A DNA stretch of 32,789 nt from Psychrobacillus faecigallinarum (GCF_014836595.1 NZ_JACSQO010000017.1:1-32789); one strand, 5' to 3'; positions 6,025 through 14,979 are shown, counted from the stretch's first letter. The notes: generated by a model from the letters alone, not told the origin. Translations and numbers: made by a program.

Positions 6025-7359
6025 TTAATACATCTTCAAGTATTGCTCACGTTCCCATGGATGTACAGTTGTACGGAACATATCCCATTCGATTTCTTTT
6101 GCTTCTACGAAGTTAGCGTAGATGTGTTCGCCTAGAGCTCCGCGGATAACTTCATTTTTACCAAGTTCTTGTATAGCTGCGTGTAGTGATGGTGGTAAGT
6201 TATGAATACCGTTTTCAATACGCTCTTCTTCTGTCATAACATAAATGTTACGGTCAACAGCTGGCGGTGGTGTTAATTTGTTTTTGATACCATCTAATCC
6301 AGCTTGAAGAATTACAGCCATAGCTAAGTATGGGTTTGCAGCTGGGTCTACTGAGCGAACCTCGATACGAGTACTTAATCCTCTAGAAGAAGGAATTCGA
6401 ATCAGTGGACTACGGTTTTGACCAGACCATGCAACGTAGCAAGGCGCTTCGTAACCAGGGACTAGCCGTTTATATGAGTTTACAGTCGGGTTTGTAATTG
6501 CAGTGAAGCTTTGGACGTGTTTTAATACACCGGCCATGAATTGCATAGATGTTTCGCTCATTTTCATGTCTGCTGACTCATCGAAGAATGCATTTTCTTT
6601 ACCTTTAAATAATGATACGTTAAAGTGCATTCCTGAACCGTTAACACCGAATAATGGTTTTGGCATGAATGTTGCATGCAATCCGTGTTTACGTGCAATC
6701 GTTTTAACTACTAGCTTAAATGTTTGAATGTTGTCACAAGCAGTGATAGCATCCGCATATTTGAAGTCAATTTCATGTTGCCCTGGAGCTACTTCATGGT
6801 GAGATGCTTCAATTTCAAAGCCCATTTCCTCTAGCTCAAGTACGATATCACGACGGCAGTTTTCTCCAAGATCTACTGGAGCTAAATCGAAATAACCACC
6901 ATGGTCATTTAAGTCTAACGTCGGCTCACCTTGAGCATCTAATTTGAATAGGAAAAATTCCGGCTCTGGCCCTAAGTTAAAGCTAGTGAATCCTAGTTCT
7001 TCCATTTCTTTTAAAATTCTTTTTAAGTTACTACGAGGATCCCCAGCAAATGGAGTTCCGTCTGCTTTATTTACATCACAGATTAGACGAGCTACTTTCC
7101 CTTTTCCTGTAATCCAAGGGAATACTACCCACGAATTTAAATCTGGAACTAAGTACATATCAGATTCTTCAATACGAACAAATCCTTCGATAGAAGATCC
7201 GTCAAACATCATTTTATTATCAAGAGCTTTGTCGAGCTGACTCACTGGAATTTCCACGTTTTTAATCGTACCTAGTATGTCTGTAAACTGAAGACGAATA
7301 AAATTCACCTCATTCTCTTGAACGAACTTTTTGATGTCTTCTTTTGTATACTTACTCAT
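6025..7359 (-). CDS. glnA: Type I glutamine synthetase
   Basis: This cytoplasmic enzyme makes glutamine from glutamate, ammonia and ATP and is the main entry of ammonium into metabolism. The length of 444 residues is that of Gram-positive GSI-alpha enzymes. Visible motifs include MFDGSSIEGFVRIEESDM near residues 51-68, with R62, which in Bacillus subtilis is needed for feedback inhibition. Others are GPEPEFFLF, the ATP-binding segment MPKPLFGVNGSGMH, and the glutamate-binding NRSPLIRIPSSRG. It follows glnR by 41 bases in the same operon, and with GlnR forms the nitrogen-sensing switch: feedback-inhibited GS activates GlnR binding. Its 3' end abuts the left prophage, and no hairpin terminator is visible between the stop codon and the phage sequence. 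Confidence 0.98.
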   Translation of the reverse strand: MSKYTKEDIKKFVQENEVNFIRLQFTDILGTIKNVEIPVSQLDKALDNKMMFDGSSIEGFVRIEESDMYLVPDLNSWVVFPWITGKGKVARLICDVNKADGTPFAGDPRSNLKRILKEMEELGFTSFNLGPEPEFFLFKLDAQGEPTLDLNDHGGYFDLAPVDLGENCRRDIVLELEEMGFEIEASHHEVAPGQHEIDFKYADAITACDNIQTFKLVVKTIARKHGLHATFMPKPLFGVNGSGMHFNVSLFKGKENAFFDESADMKMSETSMQFMAGVLKHVQSFTAITNPTVNSYKRLVPGYEAPCYVAWSGQNRSPLIRIPSSRGLSTRIEVRSVDPAANPYLAMAVILQAGLDGIKNKLTPPPAVDRNIYVMTEEERIENGIHNLPPSLHAAIQELGKNEVIRGALGEHIYANFVEAKEIEWDMFRTTVHPWEREQYLKMY

Positions 7360-7400
7360 TTTTCCACTCTCCTAAATATTTGATATTTTTTAAAACTCAC

Positions 7401-7784
7401 TTAACGAAAAAAGCGAGATAAGTCCCCCTGCCTCAAAGAAGCTCGCTGCTGTCTTTGTGCCAATCGCATTTCTTCCTTAACAATTTCGCGTAACTCCTGA
7501 TCAGAGATTACTTGCCGGACGTCCTTGGAGGTTGCAGGATTTTTCTTCATCTCAAAAATTTGTTTAATACCGGCTATGTTCACACCAGATTTCAATAAGT
7601 CTTTAATCTCTAGCAGGACATCGATATCGTCTAATGAGAACATGCGTTGCTTACCTTCCGTTCGTGCAGGCTGAACTAATTCTTGCTCTTCATAATATCG
7701 AATTTGTCTTGCTGTTAATCCTGTTAGCTGCATGACAATATTCATCGATAGCAGTGGCATGGAACGTCTCCATTCCTTTTCCAT
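7401..7784 (-). CDS. glnR: MerR-family nitrogen repressor GlnR
   Basis: GlnR represses glnRA and other nitrogen genes when nitrogen is ample. The 127-residue protein has a MerR-type winged helix (MQLTGLTARQIRYYEEQELVQPARTEGKQRMFSLDDID). A dimer helix follows, and then the flexible C-terminal tail ending RQGDLSRFFR that in this family contacts feedback-inhibited glutamine synthetase. The start at 7784 is chosen for its AGGAGGTG site; the frame is open 18 codons further upstream but has no ribosome site there and would run into the promoter. A GlnR/TnrA box in the promoter indicates autoregulation. Confidence 0.95.
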   Translation of the reverse strand: MEKEWRRSMPLLSMNIVMQLTGLTARQIRYYEEQELVQPARTEGKQRMFSLDDIDVLLEIKDLLKSGVNIAGIKQIFEMKKNPATSKDVRQVISDQELREIVKEEMRLAQRQQRASLRQGDLSRFFR

Positions 7785-7814
7785 CGCTGCACCTCCTATG
7801 TAGGTTATAAACAT

Positions 7815-7843
7815 AGTATATGTGATGTTAGCTAACATGTCAA
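7815..7843 (-). promoter_or_regulatory. glnRA promoter with GlnR/TnrA box in the spacer
   Basis: On the minus strand TTGACA (7838-7843) and TATACT (7815-7820) are 17 bases apart. The spacer, 7821-7837, is TGTTAGCTAACATCACA, an exact match to TGTNAN7TNACA, so bound GlnR would block polymerase. A second TTGACATG lies just upstream but does not complete another box. Confidence 0.85.
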
Positions 7844-7886
7844 CATCATGTCAACAATTCTTACATAAAATTTTCAAAAAAATTAA

Positions 7887-7912
7887 ACCACTCTCTATTT
7901 TTAGAAAGTGGT
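7887..7912. terminator. Terminator of the YnbB-like gene
   Basis: ACCACT...AGTGGT with an extended stem around a short A/T loop is followed on the minus strand by TTAATTTTTTT, ten bases after the stop of the PLP-enzyme gene. The plus strand also has a T run, so it may work in both directions. Confidence 0.75.
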
Positions 7913-7921
7913 ATTTTTTTG

Positions 7922-9172
7922 TTATTTATATAAAGACTGAACTGCCCCCAAAATCGCATATTTCACATGTTCATATGTCAATCCACCTTGGATAAAAGCA
8001 GTATAAGGAGGACGAATCGGCCCATCTGCAGTTAGTTCCATGCTTGAGCCTTGTATAAAGGTTCCAGCAGCCATTATTACATCATCCTCATAGCCTGGCA
8101 TGTAAGCTGGTTCTGGCGCAAACTGTGCATTAATAGGTGAATGTGCTTGGATTGCCTTGCAGAATTGAATCATTTGCTCTGGAGTCTGAAAGGAGACGGA
8201 TTGTATTAAATCCGTACGCTTTTGTGAATAATGAGGCTCGGTTGTCATGCCTACTTCCTCTAAAACTGCTGAAGTAAAGATAGCGCCTTTTACCGCTTGC
8301 GAAACGACATGGGGAGCTAGGAAAAATCCCTGATACATATCTAATAATGTATTCAGTGAAGCACCCGCCTCTGAACCTATACCCGGTGAAGTCATTCTAT
8401 AAGCGCATTTTGTAACAAATTCTTTTTTTCCTGCAATATAACCACCAGTTTTAGCGATACCGCCACCTGGGTTTTTAATAAGAGAACCAGCCATCAAATC
8501 AACTCCGACGTTAGTTGGCTCAAGGGTTTCAACGAACTCTCCATAGCAGTTGTCCACAAAGATAATGACATCCTTTTTGATCCCTCTAATTTTTTCGACC
8601 ATATCCTTAATTTGAGTCATTGTGAAGGAAGGACGGACTGCATAACCCTTAGACCGTTGAATCGCCACTACCTTGGTTTTGTCATGTATTGCATTTTTTA
8701 CTGCTTCCCAGTCCACAGCACCATCTTCTAACAGGTCAATGTGCTGATAGTTAATACCAAAGTCTTTTAGAGATCCAGTGTCCTCTTCTCCACCACTGAC
8801 AATCGATTGCAATGTATCATAGGGTTTCCCAGTTATATATAATAATTCATCGTCTGGGCGTAAAACTCCAAATAGGCTGATAGAAATCGCATGCGTACCA
8901 CTGATGATTTGCGGTCGAACGAGCGCCGCCTCTGCTCCAAAAGTCGTTGCATACACTTTTTCTAATGTATCACGTCCTTCATCATCGTACCCATATCCAG
9001 TTGAAGGGTTAAAATGATGGTCACTTACGTGATGCTCCTTAAATGCATGCAGCACTTTTTGTTGATTGTGAAAAGCAATTCCTTCCACTTCTTTATGTTG
9101 TTCGACAATCTTAGATTCAGCTGATTCAGCCAATTCTGTTACATTCTTTGATAAAGTAGTTATAAATTCCAT
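7922..9172 (-). CDS. ynbB: YnbB-like PLP enzyme (methionine gamma-lyase / aluminium-resistance family)
   Basis: This is a fold-type I pyridoxal-phosphate enzyme of 416 residues from the family often annotated as aluminium resistance protein or methionine gamma-lyase family. The true substrate in Bacillales is not established, so the reaction should be treated as unknown. The cofactor region is clear: D207 in FVDNCYGEF and the probable PLP lysine K233 in AGSLIKNPGGG, followed by IAKTGGYIAGK. The N-terminal FNPSTGYGYDDEGRDTLEKVYA segment is typical of the family. The start at 9172 has AGGAG eight bases upstream; the frame is open 37 codons further but without a ribosome site. In Staphylococcus, as I recall, the homologue also precedes glnR, so the location is conserved. 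Confidence 0.88.
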   Translation of the reverse strand: MEFITTLSKNVTELAESAESKIVEQHKEVEGIAFHNQQKVLHAFKEHHVSDHHFNPSTGYGYDDEGRDTLEKVYATTFGAEAALVRPQIISGTHAISISLFGVLRPDDELLYITGKPYDTLQSIVSGGEEDTGSLKDFGINYQHIDLLEDGAVDWEAVKNAIHDKTKVVAIQRSKGYAVRPSFTMTQIKDMVEKIRGIKKDVIIFVDNCYGEFVETLEPTNVGVDLMAGSLIKNPGGGIAKTGGYIAGKKEFVTKCAYRMTSPGIGSEAGASLNTLLDMYQGFFLAPHVVSQAVKGAIFTSAVLEEVGMTTEPHYSQKRTDLIQSVSFQTPEQMIQFCKAIQAHSPINAQFAPEPAYMPGYEDDVIMAAGTFIQGSSMELTADGPIRPPYTAFIQGGLTYEHVKYAILGAVQSLYK

Positions 9173-9273
9173 GATGCATCTCCTAATTCTATTCGTTGTA
9201 CTTTGTGTTTTGTTGGATAAAAATATACTCTCATTTATGAAAGCAATACTTCCTTTTGATAAAAGAGAAAAGA

Positions 9274-9296
9274 CTAATTTCAAAAAATGAAATTAG
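9274..9296 (-). terminator. Terminator of the rhodanese gene
   Basis: CTAATTTC and GAAATTAG form a perfect eight-base-pair stem. On the minus strand this is followed by TCTTTTCTCTTTT, about 20 bases after the rhodanese stop codon. Confidence 0.75.
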
Positions 9297-9315
9297 CCCC
9301 TTTGTATAGTAGTTA

Positions 9316-9615
9316 TTAGAATTGTACTTCGCCGTCCCAGGCCATCATTCCGCCTGTCACATTAGTCACGTCGTAACCATTCTCTTCTAGAATTTCGCAA
9401 GCCATTGCACTGCGGCCACCAGCCTTGCAAATTATGTAATGAGGAACGGACGGGTCGATTTGATCCAAGCTTGTTTCCACTTGCCCTAATGCGATATGCT
9501 TTGCTCCAGGAATAATACCTGCATCCACTTCCTCTTGTTCACGTACATCAATAATATTTACTTGCTCGCCTGCATCTATTTTTTTTAGAAGCTCATCTGT
9601 CGTAATAGTCTTCAT
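9316..9615 (-). CDS. Single-domain rhodanese-like sulfurtransferase
   Basis: This is a 99-residue cytoplasmic protein consisting of one rhodanese domain. It has the CH2A-like IIDVREQEEVDAGIIPGAKHI segment near residues 21-41 and an active-site loop CKAGGRS with catalytic C63. Such proteins carry a persulfide on the cysteine and pass sulfur to acceptors; the specific acceptor is unknown. The start at 9615 has GAGAGG six bases upstream. The frame is open upstream into the hfq gene in another reading frame, and that part should be ignored. It lies 76 bases downstream of hfq and has its own terminator. Confidence 0.9.
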   Translation of the reverse strand: MKTITTDELLKKIDAGEQVNIIDVREQEEVDAGIIPGAKHIALGQVETSLDQIDPSVPHYIICKAGGRSAMACEILEENGYDVTNVTGGMMAWDGEVQF

Positions 9616-9691
9616 ATTTAACCTCTCCACTTCATTTAAAGATTCTATCAAATAATAATAGGAGCAAGTGGAACTGTCAATGGATTCGATT

Positions 9692-9913
9692 TTACTCTTC
9701 TGATAATTTAACAGGTTTAGATGGAGCAAACGTAGAAATCGCATGCTTATAAATTAACTGTTGCTTCCCATCTGATTCAAACAATACTGTGAAATTGTCA
9801 TATGATTTAACTGTTCCTTTTAATTGGAATCCATTTAAAAGAAATACTGTTACAAAAATCTCGTTCTTTCTTAACTGATTTAAATAATTGTCTTGAATAT
9901 TCATCGGTTTCAT
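9692..9913 (-). CDS. hfq: RNA chaperone Hfq
   Basis: Hfq is a small hexameric Sm-like protein that binds small RNAs and mRNAs. The 73 residues include the N-terminal NIQDNYLNQLRKNEIFVTVFLLNG helix and strand, the Sm1 region GFQLKGTVKSYDNFTVLFES, and the Sm2 motif YKHAISTF near residues 55-62. It follows miaA by 61 bases; the miaA-hfq pairing is conserved in Bacillales and many other bacteria. The C-terminal tail is short, as is usual in Firmicutes. Confidence 0.97.
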   Translation of the reverse strand: MKPMNIQDNYLNQLRKNEIFVTVFLLNGFQLKGTVKSYDNFTVLFESDGKQQLIYKHAISTFAPSKPVKLSEE

Positions 9914-9974
9914 CTTAATACCCCCGTTTGCATTTTACGCTAAAATACCCTAACACTTTAACTATTCGCCTTAA

Positions 9975-10895
9975 TTATTTATTCTCCTGCAAAAAGCTAT
10001 TAATTTCTTCTAAAATTCTTTTATTGTCTTCAAACGGATTAAACCAATGAATATCCATTTTGTTACGGAAATAGGTTAGCTGACGCTTGGCATACCTTCT
10101 AGAGTTTTGCTTCAATCGCTCAAGCGCTTCTTCAAGCGTTTTCTTCCCATCCAAATATTCATAAATTTCTTTGTATCCAATCGCTTGGATGGATTGCGAG
10201 TTCCTAATACCTTTGTCATAAAGTCCCTTCACTTCCTTCAACAGCCCCTGCTCCACCATGATATCTACTCGTTTGTTAATGCGCTCATAGAGCACTTCGC
10301 GGTCGATATTAAGACCAATAATATAATGGGGATAAACCTTTTCATGTCCTTGTTTTTGTTCAATTTCATCTCGCTGCATTCCAGTTAGCTCTAGCCTCTC
10401 AATTGCACGGATTACTCTTTGGACGTTGTTCGGATGGATATCCTTAGCAGCCTCCGGATCTTTTTTTAGAAGTCTTGCATATAATTCTTCCGATTTAAGG
10501 CCTTCAAGCTCCTGTATCCTTGTTCTATCTAGTTTGGGCTGTTCCGTAAAGCGGAAGTCATATAGTACCGATTGCACATAAAGACCAGTTCCCCCAACAA
10601 TAATGGGCACTTTACCTCTAGAAGCAATTTCTTCTATTTTGTCTCGTACAAGTTTTTGGTATTCTGCTACAGAGAAGCCATCTGTCGGATCCTTGATGTC
10701 CAACAGATGGTGTGGAACTCCTGCCATTTCATCTTCTGTAATTTTCGCGGTACCAATGTTTAACTCTCGGTAAACCTGCATGGAGTCACCATTGATGATT
10801 TCCCCATTGTAAGCCTTTGCTAGCCCAATGCTTAACGCCGTTTTGCCTACTGCGGTTGGCCCTACAATTGCAATAACAGCTGGTTTTTTATTCAT
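9975..10895 (-). CDS. miaA: tRNA dimethylallyltransferase
   Basis: MiaA adds a dimethylallyl group to A37 of tRNAs that read codons starting with U, improving decoding. The 306 residues have the P-loop GPTAVGKT at 12-19, DSMQVYR at 37-43 (the catalytic D37 region), the GTGLYVQS segment, and the RYAKRQLTYFRNK motif near the end. The start overlaps the end of the upstream hydrolase gene by eight bases, so the two are translationally coupled in the mutS-to-hfq gene string. Confidence 0.97.
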   Translation of the reverse strand: MNKKPAVIAIVGPTAVGKTALSIGLAKAYNGEIINGDSMQVYRELNIGTAKITEDEMAGVPHHLLDIKDPTDGFSVAEYQKLVRDKIEEIASRGKVPIIVGGTGLYVQSVLYDFRFTEQPKLDRTRIQELEGLKSEELYARLLKKDPEAAKDIHPNNVQRVIRAIERLELTGMQRDEIEQKQGHEKVYPHYIIGLNIDREVLYERINKRVDIMVEQGLLKEVKGLYDKGIRNSQSIQAIGYKEIYEYLDGKKTLEEALERLKQNSRRYAKRQLTYFRNKMDIHWFNPFEDNKRILEEINSFLQENK

Positions 10896-11808
10896 CCTTT
10901 ATCATCCATTTGTAAATGTAGTCCATTGTTTTATCTTTTCCCTTTTCCTTTAAGAGTTCATGTCTTGCACCTTCCACCACTTGCACGGTTATATCCCACA
11001 TACCTGCTTTTTTCATACCTTCCGCTACTTTAAAAATGTCCTTGCCGTCTTTTCCGACAGGATCCTTCCCACCGCTAATGAGCAGCACTGGCAAATCTTT
11101 GCGAATTTTCATGATTTCCGATTCCTTATGAATGGATCTCATCCCACCGAACATATCCACGTACAGCTGGTTAGATGGGATAAATCCACAAAGTGGATCT
11201 TCAATATATTTATTTACCTCTACCTTGTCAGTGCTTAACCAGTCAAACTGAGTCTCTGGTTGATCGATTTGCTTGTTGAATCCACCGAAGGCAAGCGAGT
11301 TAAGCAATGGGCTTTCCGCTTGCGGTGATTTTATCCTAGAAGCTATTTTACCAATTAACCTTCCCATGTCTCCCATTATTCCAGGATCAAATGCTGTACC
11401 ACTTAGAATAACTTTTGACAGGGAGTCACTATATTTTTGCATATATCGACGGGCGACAAACGAGCCCATGCTATGACCAAATAAAATAACAGGAATTTCG
11501 CCTATTCCTTCTCGGACGGTTATCAATACTTCTCGTACATCCTCTGTTATTCTCTCGAAGCCTGAATGGTCTGCAAAATAACCTAGCTTACCATTTTTTC
11601 CAGCAGTCTTACCATGTCCCCGATGATCATGTCCACTGACGATAAAACCTTTATCGACAAGGAAATGCACAAACGCATCATAACGATCGATATGTTCAGC
11701 CAAGCCATGTAAAAGGTGTACATGGCCGATTGGTGTATCATTTGGTACATTTTTCATTACATAAATGAGATGACCATCTGACATCTTCGCTTCTAAAATT
11801 TCCTTCAC
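10888..11808 (-). CDS. Alpha/beta hydrolase, lysophospholipase / monoacylglycerol-lipase type
   Basis: This soluble serine hydrolase of 306 residues has the classical triad in order: S113 in the elbow GHSMGS, D249 in SGGKDPVG and H283 in EGARHELL. The oxyanion-side motif HLLHGLAEH is near residue 31, and GHDHRGHGKT at 59-68 is typical of the lysophospholipase/monoglyceride-lipase subgroup (Hydrolase_4). No signal peptide is present, so it probably acts in the cytoplasm. Lying between glpD and miaA with four- and eight-base overlaps, it could release glycerol or glycerophosphate from lipids for the adjacent GlpK/GlpD, but that link is inference. A homologue holds the same position in Staphylococcus, as I recall. 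Confidence 0.88.
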   Translation of the reverse strand: MKEILEAKMSDGHLIYVMKNVPNDTPIGHVHLLHGLAEHIDRYDAFVHFLVDKGFIVSGHDHRGHGKTAGKNGKLGYFADHSGFERITEDVREVLITVREGIGEIPVILFGHSMGSFVARRYMQKYSDSLSKVILSGTAFDPGIMGDMGRLIGKIASRIKSPQAESPLLNSLAFGGFNKQIDQPETQFDWLSTDKVEVNKYIEDPLCGFIPSNQLYVDMFGGMRSIHKESEIMKIRKDLPVLLISGGKDPVGKDGKDIFKVAEGMKKAGMWDITVQVVEGARHELLKEKGKDKTMDYIYKWMIKDE

Positions 11809-13457
11809 TCGACAACACTACCTTCCGAAAACATAGCATCTAGTAATGCTTCTTCCAATTGTTGCGAATAACTTTCGGTCTCTTCCTTAGAATATTGGAG
11901 CAATTGCTTCATAACATTTAATACTTCATCCTTATACATTTTATACTGATCGATATGGAAATAGAGCATACCAGTTCTTCTAACTAAGAAATCCACAGGA
12001 GAATATGCCATTTCCTCATGAACTGCATAATACACCTGTGCAAGCAGACCTAGCGGTAAATTTGAAGGAACGGTAGATAGAATATGAGCGTATTGAAATA
12101 CTTTATCTACATTAGAGCCATAGAGTTTAGCTAATCTTCTACCTTCCTCACGTGACAAACCATAAGAAGGAGCAATTTGTTCTTTTACTGTAACAAAACC
12201 TTCAAATTGCTCAGAGCCCCCAGTTTCTCCACCGGATAAATTTAAATGTTTCGTTACACAAGGACCATACTTTTCGTCCCCAAGCTGCTTGGAAATTTTA
12301 TCTACAATCGTCTCTGCCATTTTGCGATAGCCTGTCAGCTTACCACCCGCTATTGTTAGAAGGCCAGCCTCCGATTGCCAAATCTCATCCTTCCGGGAAA
12401 TTTCAGAAGGGTCTTTACCATCTTCGTATATTAAAGGTCGTACACCAGCCCATGTGGATTCTACATGCTCTACTCCAACTCTTACATCAGGGAACATATA
12501 GTGAATCGCATCTATTAAGTATTCCACATCCTCTAGCGTAGCTACTGGATTTTGAATTTTGCCTTCAAAGAAGGTGTCTGTCGTTCCAACATATGTTTTT
12601 CCATCTCTAGGTATAGCAAATACCATTCGCTTATCAGGTGTATCAAAATATATTGCCTGACGGAGAGGGAAAATAGATTGGTCAATTACTACATGAATAC
12701 CTTTAGTTAGTCGCAGCTTTTTTTTGTTTTCGATTGCATCAAGTGCTCTCACACCATCAACCCATGGTCCAGTCGCATTAACTACTTTTTTAGCATGGAT
12801 TGCTATTCTTTTGTTCGTTACCATGTCAACAATTTCAGCACCGACCACTTTGTTTTCGTCGTTATAAAGGAATGATCTAGCTTTAGCATAGTTTAAGCAA
12901 ACAGCACCCTTTTCAATCGCTTTCTTTACAACTTCAATCGTTAGCCTTGCGTCGTCTGTCACGTACTCTACATAATATCCTCCACCAAGAAGGTCTTTAC
13001 TTTTTACTAAAGGTTCTCTTTCTAATGTTTCCTTTGCAGAAAGCATCAAACGACGCTCTTCCTTTTTGACTCCTGCCAGATAATCATAAAGCTTAAGGCC
13101 AGCAGAAGTGCTTAAAGGTCCGAATGTCCCTTGCTTATGGAACGGTAGAAGCATACCGGTAGGCTTAGAAACATGAACCGCATTTTCATATACGATTTCT
13201 CGTTCTTTTCCGACCTCCGCAACCATTTTTATTTCCATTTGCTTAAGGTAACGCAAACCACCATGGATCAGCTTTGTAGATCTACTAGATGTCCCTGCTG
13301 CAAAGTCTTGCATTTCTATCAAGGCTACAGACATACCTCTTGTTACTGCATCTAGTGCAATACCTGCACCAGTAATCCCGCCTCCGATTACTAATACGTC
13401 AAATTCGTAAAAGTTTAGTGTGTTTAGTATTTGCTCACGTTCTACTGAAGATTTCAC
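11805..13457 (-). CDS. glpD: Aerobic glycerol-3-phosphate dehydrogenase
   Basis: GlpD is a membrane-associated flavoenzyme that oxidises glycerol-3-phosphate to dihydroxyacetone phosphate and passes electrons to menaquinone. The 550-residue protein begins with a Rossmann FAD-binding motif GGGITGAG at 25-32. Next come SSRSTKLIHGGLRYL (substrate and FAD contacts), the ATGPWVDGVR segment and TIAGGKLTGYRKMAE, with the usual C-terminal helical domain. It directly follows glpK with no gap (stop and start adjacent), so they are co-transcribed. No separate promoter or antiterminator leader is visible. Confidence 0.97.
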   Translation of the reverse strand: MKSSVEREQILNTLNFYEFDVLVIGGGITGAGIALDAVTRGMSVALIEMQDFAAGTSSRSTKLIHGGLRYLKQMEIKMVAEVGKEREIVYENAVHVSKPTGMLLPFHKQGTFGPLSTSAGLKLYDYLAGVKKEERRLMLSAKETLEREPLVKSKDLLGGGYYVEYVTDDARLTIEVVKKAIEKGAVCLNYAKARSFLYNDENKVVGAEIVDMVTNKRIAIHAKKVVNATGPWVDGVRALDAIENKKKLRLTKGIHVVIDQSIFPLRQAIYFDTPDKRMVFAIPRDGKTYVGTTDTFFEGKIQNPVATLEDVEYLIDAIHYMFPDVRVGVEHVESTWAGVRPLIYEDGKDPSEISRKDEIWQSEAGLLTIAGGKLTGYRKMAETIVDKISKQLGDEKYGPCVTKHLNLSGGETGGSEQFEGFVTVKEQIAPSYGLSREEGRRLAKLYGSNVDKVFQYAHILSTVPSNLPLGLLAQVYYAVHEEMAYSPVDFLVRRTGMLYFHIDQYKMYKDEVLNVMKQLLQYSKEETESYSQQLEEALLDAMFSEGSVVE

Positions 13458-14969
13458 TTAGTCCACTCCTTGTTCTGATATTTTGAATAGTCTTGTTGCT
13501 TCTACGGCTAGTTTCCAGCCCTTATATAATCTCTTACGTTTTTCCTCATCCATTTCCGGCTCATACAAGCGCTGGCTTTCTCTCATGTTCGAAAGCTCTT
13601 GCTCATCCTTCCAAAATCCCGTTGCCAATCCTGCTAGGAATGCAGCACCCAGTGCTGTTGTCTCATTGAGCTTCGCTAGCTCTACAGGTAAATTTAACAA
13701 ATCACTTTGGAACTGCATGAGAAATTCGTTACTTACTGCCCCACCGTCTACTCGGAGAACTTCTACCTCCACACCAGAATCCTTCATCATCGTATCTAAA
13801 ACATCCTTTGATTGATAGGCAAGTGATTCCAGTGTCGCACGTATAAAGTGCTCCTTGGTTGTGCCTCGTGTGAGCCCAAAAATTGAACCTCTTGCATCAG
13901 AATCCCAATATGGGGTTCCTAAGCCAACAAAGGCAGGTACGACATAGACACCTTCTGTAGAGTCGACTCGTTTTGCGTAGTTCTCAGATTCACTTGCATG
14001 TTTTAGCATACGGAGTCCATCTCGTAGCCATTGTATGGCTGAACCAGCCACAAATACACTTCCCTCTAATGCGTATGTGACTTTACCATCCAAGCCCCAA
14101 GCAATTGTCGTTAGTAGACCAGAGTCAGATGTTACGGCTTCCTCCCCGGTATTTAATAGCATGAAGCAACCTGTACCGTAGGTATTTTTCGCCATGCCCT
14201 TTTCAAAGCAGCATTGACCGAACAAGGCAGCCTGTTGATCTCCTGCGGCACCAGCTATGTCTACCTCCTTGCCAAAGAAAACAGACGGATCTGTCTTTGC
14301 ATAAACTTCTGAGGAGGAAGCAACTGTAGGTAGCATGTTCATCGGTATATTTAACTTCTCGCAAATCTCTTGATCCCACTCTTGCTCGAAAATATTATAC
14401 ATCATCGTTCGAGAGGCATTTGAATAATCTGTGACATGTGCTTTTCCATCTGAAAGCTTCCAGATTAACCATGTATCAATGGTCCCAAACAGCAGTTCTC
14501 CAGCCTCTGCCTGCTCTCTTGCCCCCTCGACATTATCTAAAATCCATTTGACCTTAGTTGCCGAAAAGTAAGGATCCAGCCTTAAGCCAGTTTTTTCTTG
14601 AAAGAAGGATTCTAGATCATCCTTCTTAAGGTCATCGATAATAGACTGAGTCTGTCTTGATTGCCATACAATCGCATTATATACAGGTTTGCCTGTATGC
14701 TTGTTCCAGACAACTGTCGTTTCCCGCTGATTGGTTATCCCTATTGCATGGACATCTCCCGGCTGACTTCCACTCTCCGTTAATACGGCCGCCAATACCG
14801 AGAGCACAGTTCCCCAAATTTCTTTTGCGTCATGCTCTACCCAGCCTGATTTCGGAAAATGCTGCTTGAATTCCTTTTGAGAAGAATGAACGATGTTACC
14901 TTCCTTATCAAACAGAATAGCCCTTGAACTAGTGGTTCCTTGATCAATTGATAAAATATACTTCCCCAT
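13458..14969 (-). CDS. glpK: Glycerol kinase lacking the usual Firmicutes regulatory histidine
   Basis: GlpK phosphorylates glycerol with ATP, trapping it in the cell. The 503-residue FGGY kinase has the N-terminal DQGTTSSRA phosphate loop, glycerol contacts R82-E83 (QRETT), W102, Y134 and D244 (AGDQQ), and the KNTYGTGCF loop. In Bacillus and Enterococcus, phosphorylation by PTS HPr at a histidine near 230-232 (in a motif like YHFFG) activates the enzyme. Here the aligned stretch reads TDPSVFFG, with valine at 230, so this control appears absent. It lies ten bases after mutL with no glpF, glpP or leader hairpin between them, so its transcription presumably comes from the mutS promoter or one hidden within mutL. 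Confidence 0.96.
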   Translation of the reverse strand: MGKYILSIDQGTTSSRAILFDKEGNIVHSSQKEFKQHFPKSGWVEHDAKEIWGTVLSVLAAVLTESGSQPGDVHAIGITNQRETTVVWNKHTGKPVYNAIVWQSRQTQSIIDDLKKDDLESFFQEKTGLRLDPYFSATKVKWILDNVEGAREQAEAGELLFGTIDTWLIWKLSDGKAHVTDYSNASRTMMYNIFEQEWDQEICEKLNIPMNMLPTVASSSEVYAKTDPSVFFGKEVDIAGAAGDQQAALFGQCCFEKGMAKNTYGTGCFMLLNTGEEAVTSDSGLLTTIAWGLDGKVTYALEGSVFVAGSAIQWLRDGLRMLKHASESENYAKRVDSTEGVYVVPAFVGLGTPYWDSDARGSIFGLTRGTTKEHFIRATLESLAYQSKDVLDTMMKDSGVEVEVLRVDGGAVSNEFLMQFQSDLLNLPVELAKLNETTALGAAFLAGLATGFWKDEQELSNMRESQRLYEPEMDEEKRKRLYKGWKLAVEATRLFKISEQGVD

Positions 14970-14979
14970 ATAACCCCTC

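Noticed and set aside
14970..14979. GlpP-type antiterminator leader before glpK
   Set aside because: Only ten bases separate mutL and glpK, and no terminator-like hairpin is visible there.
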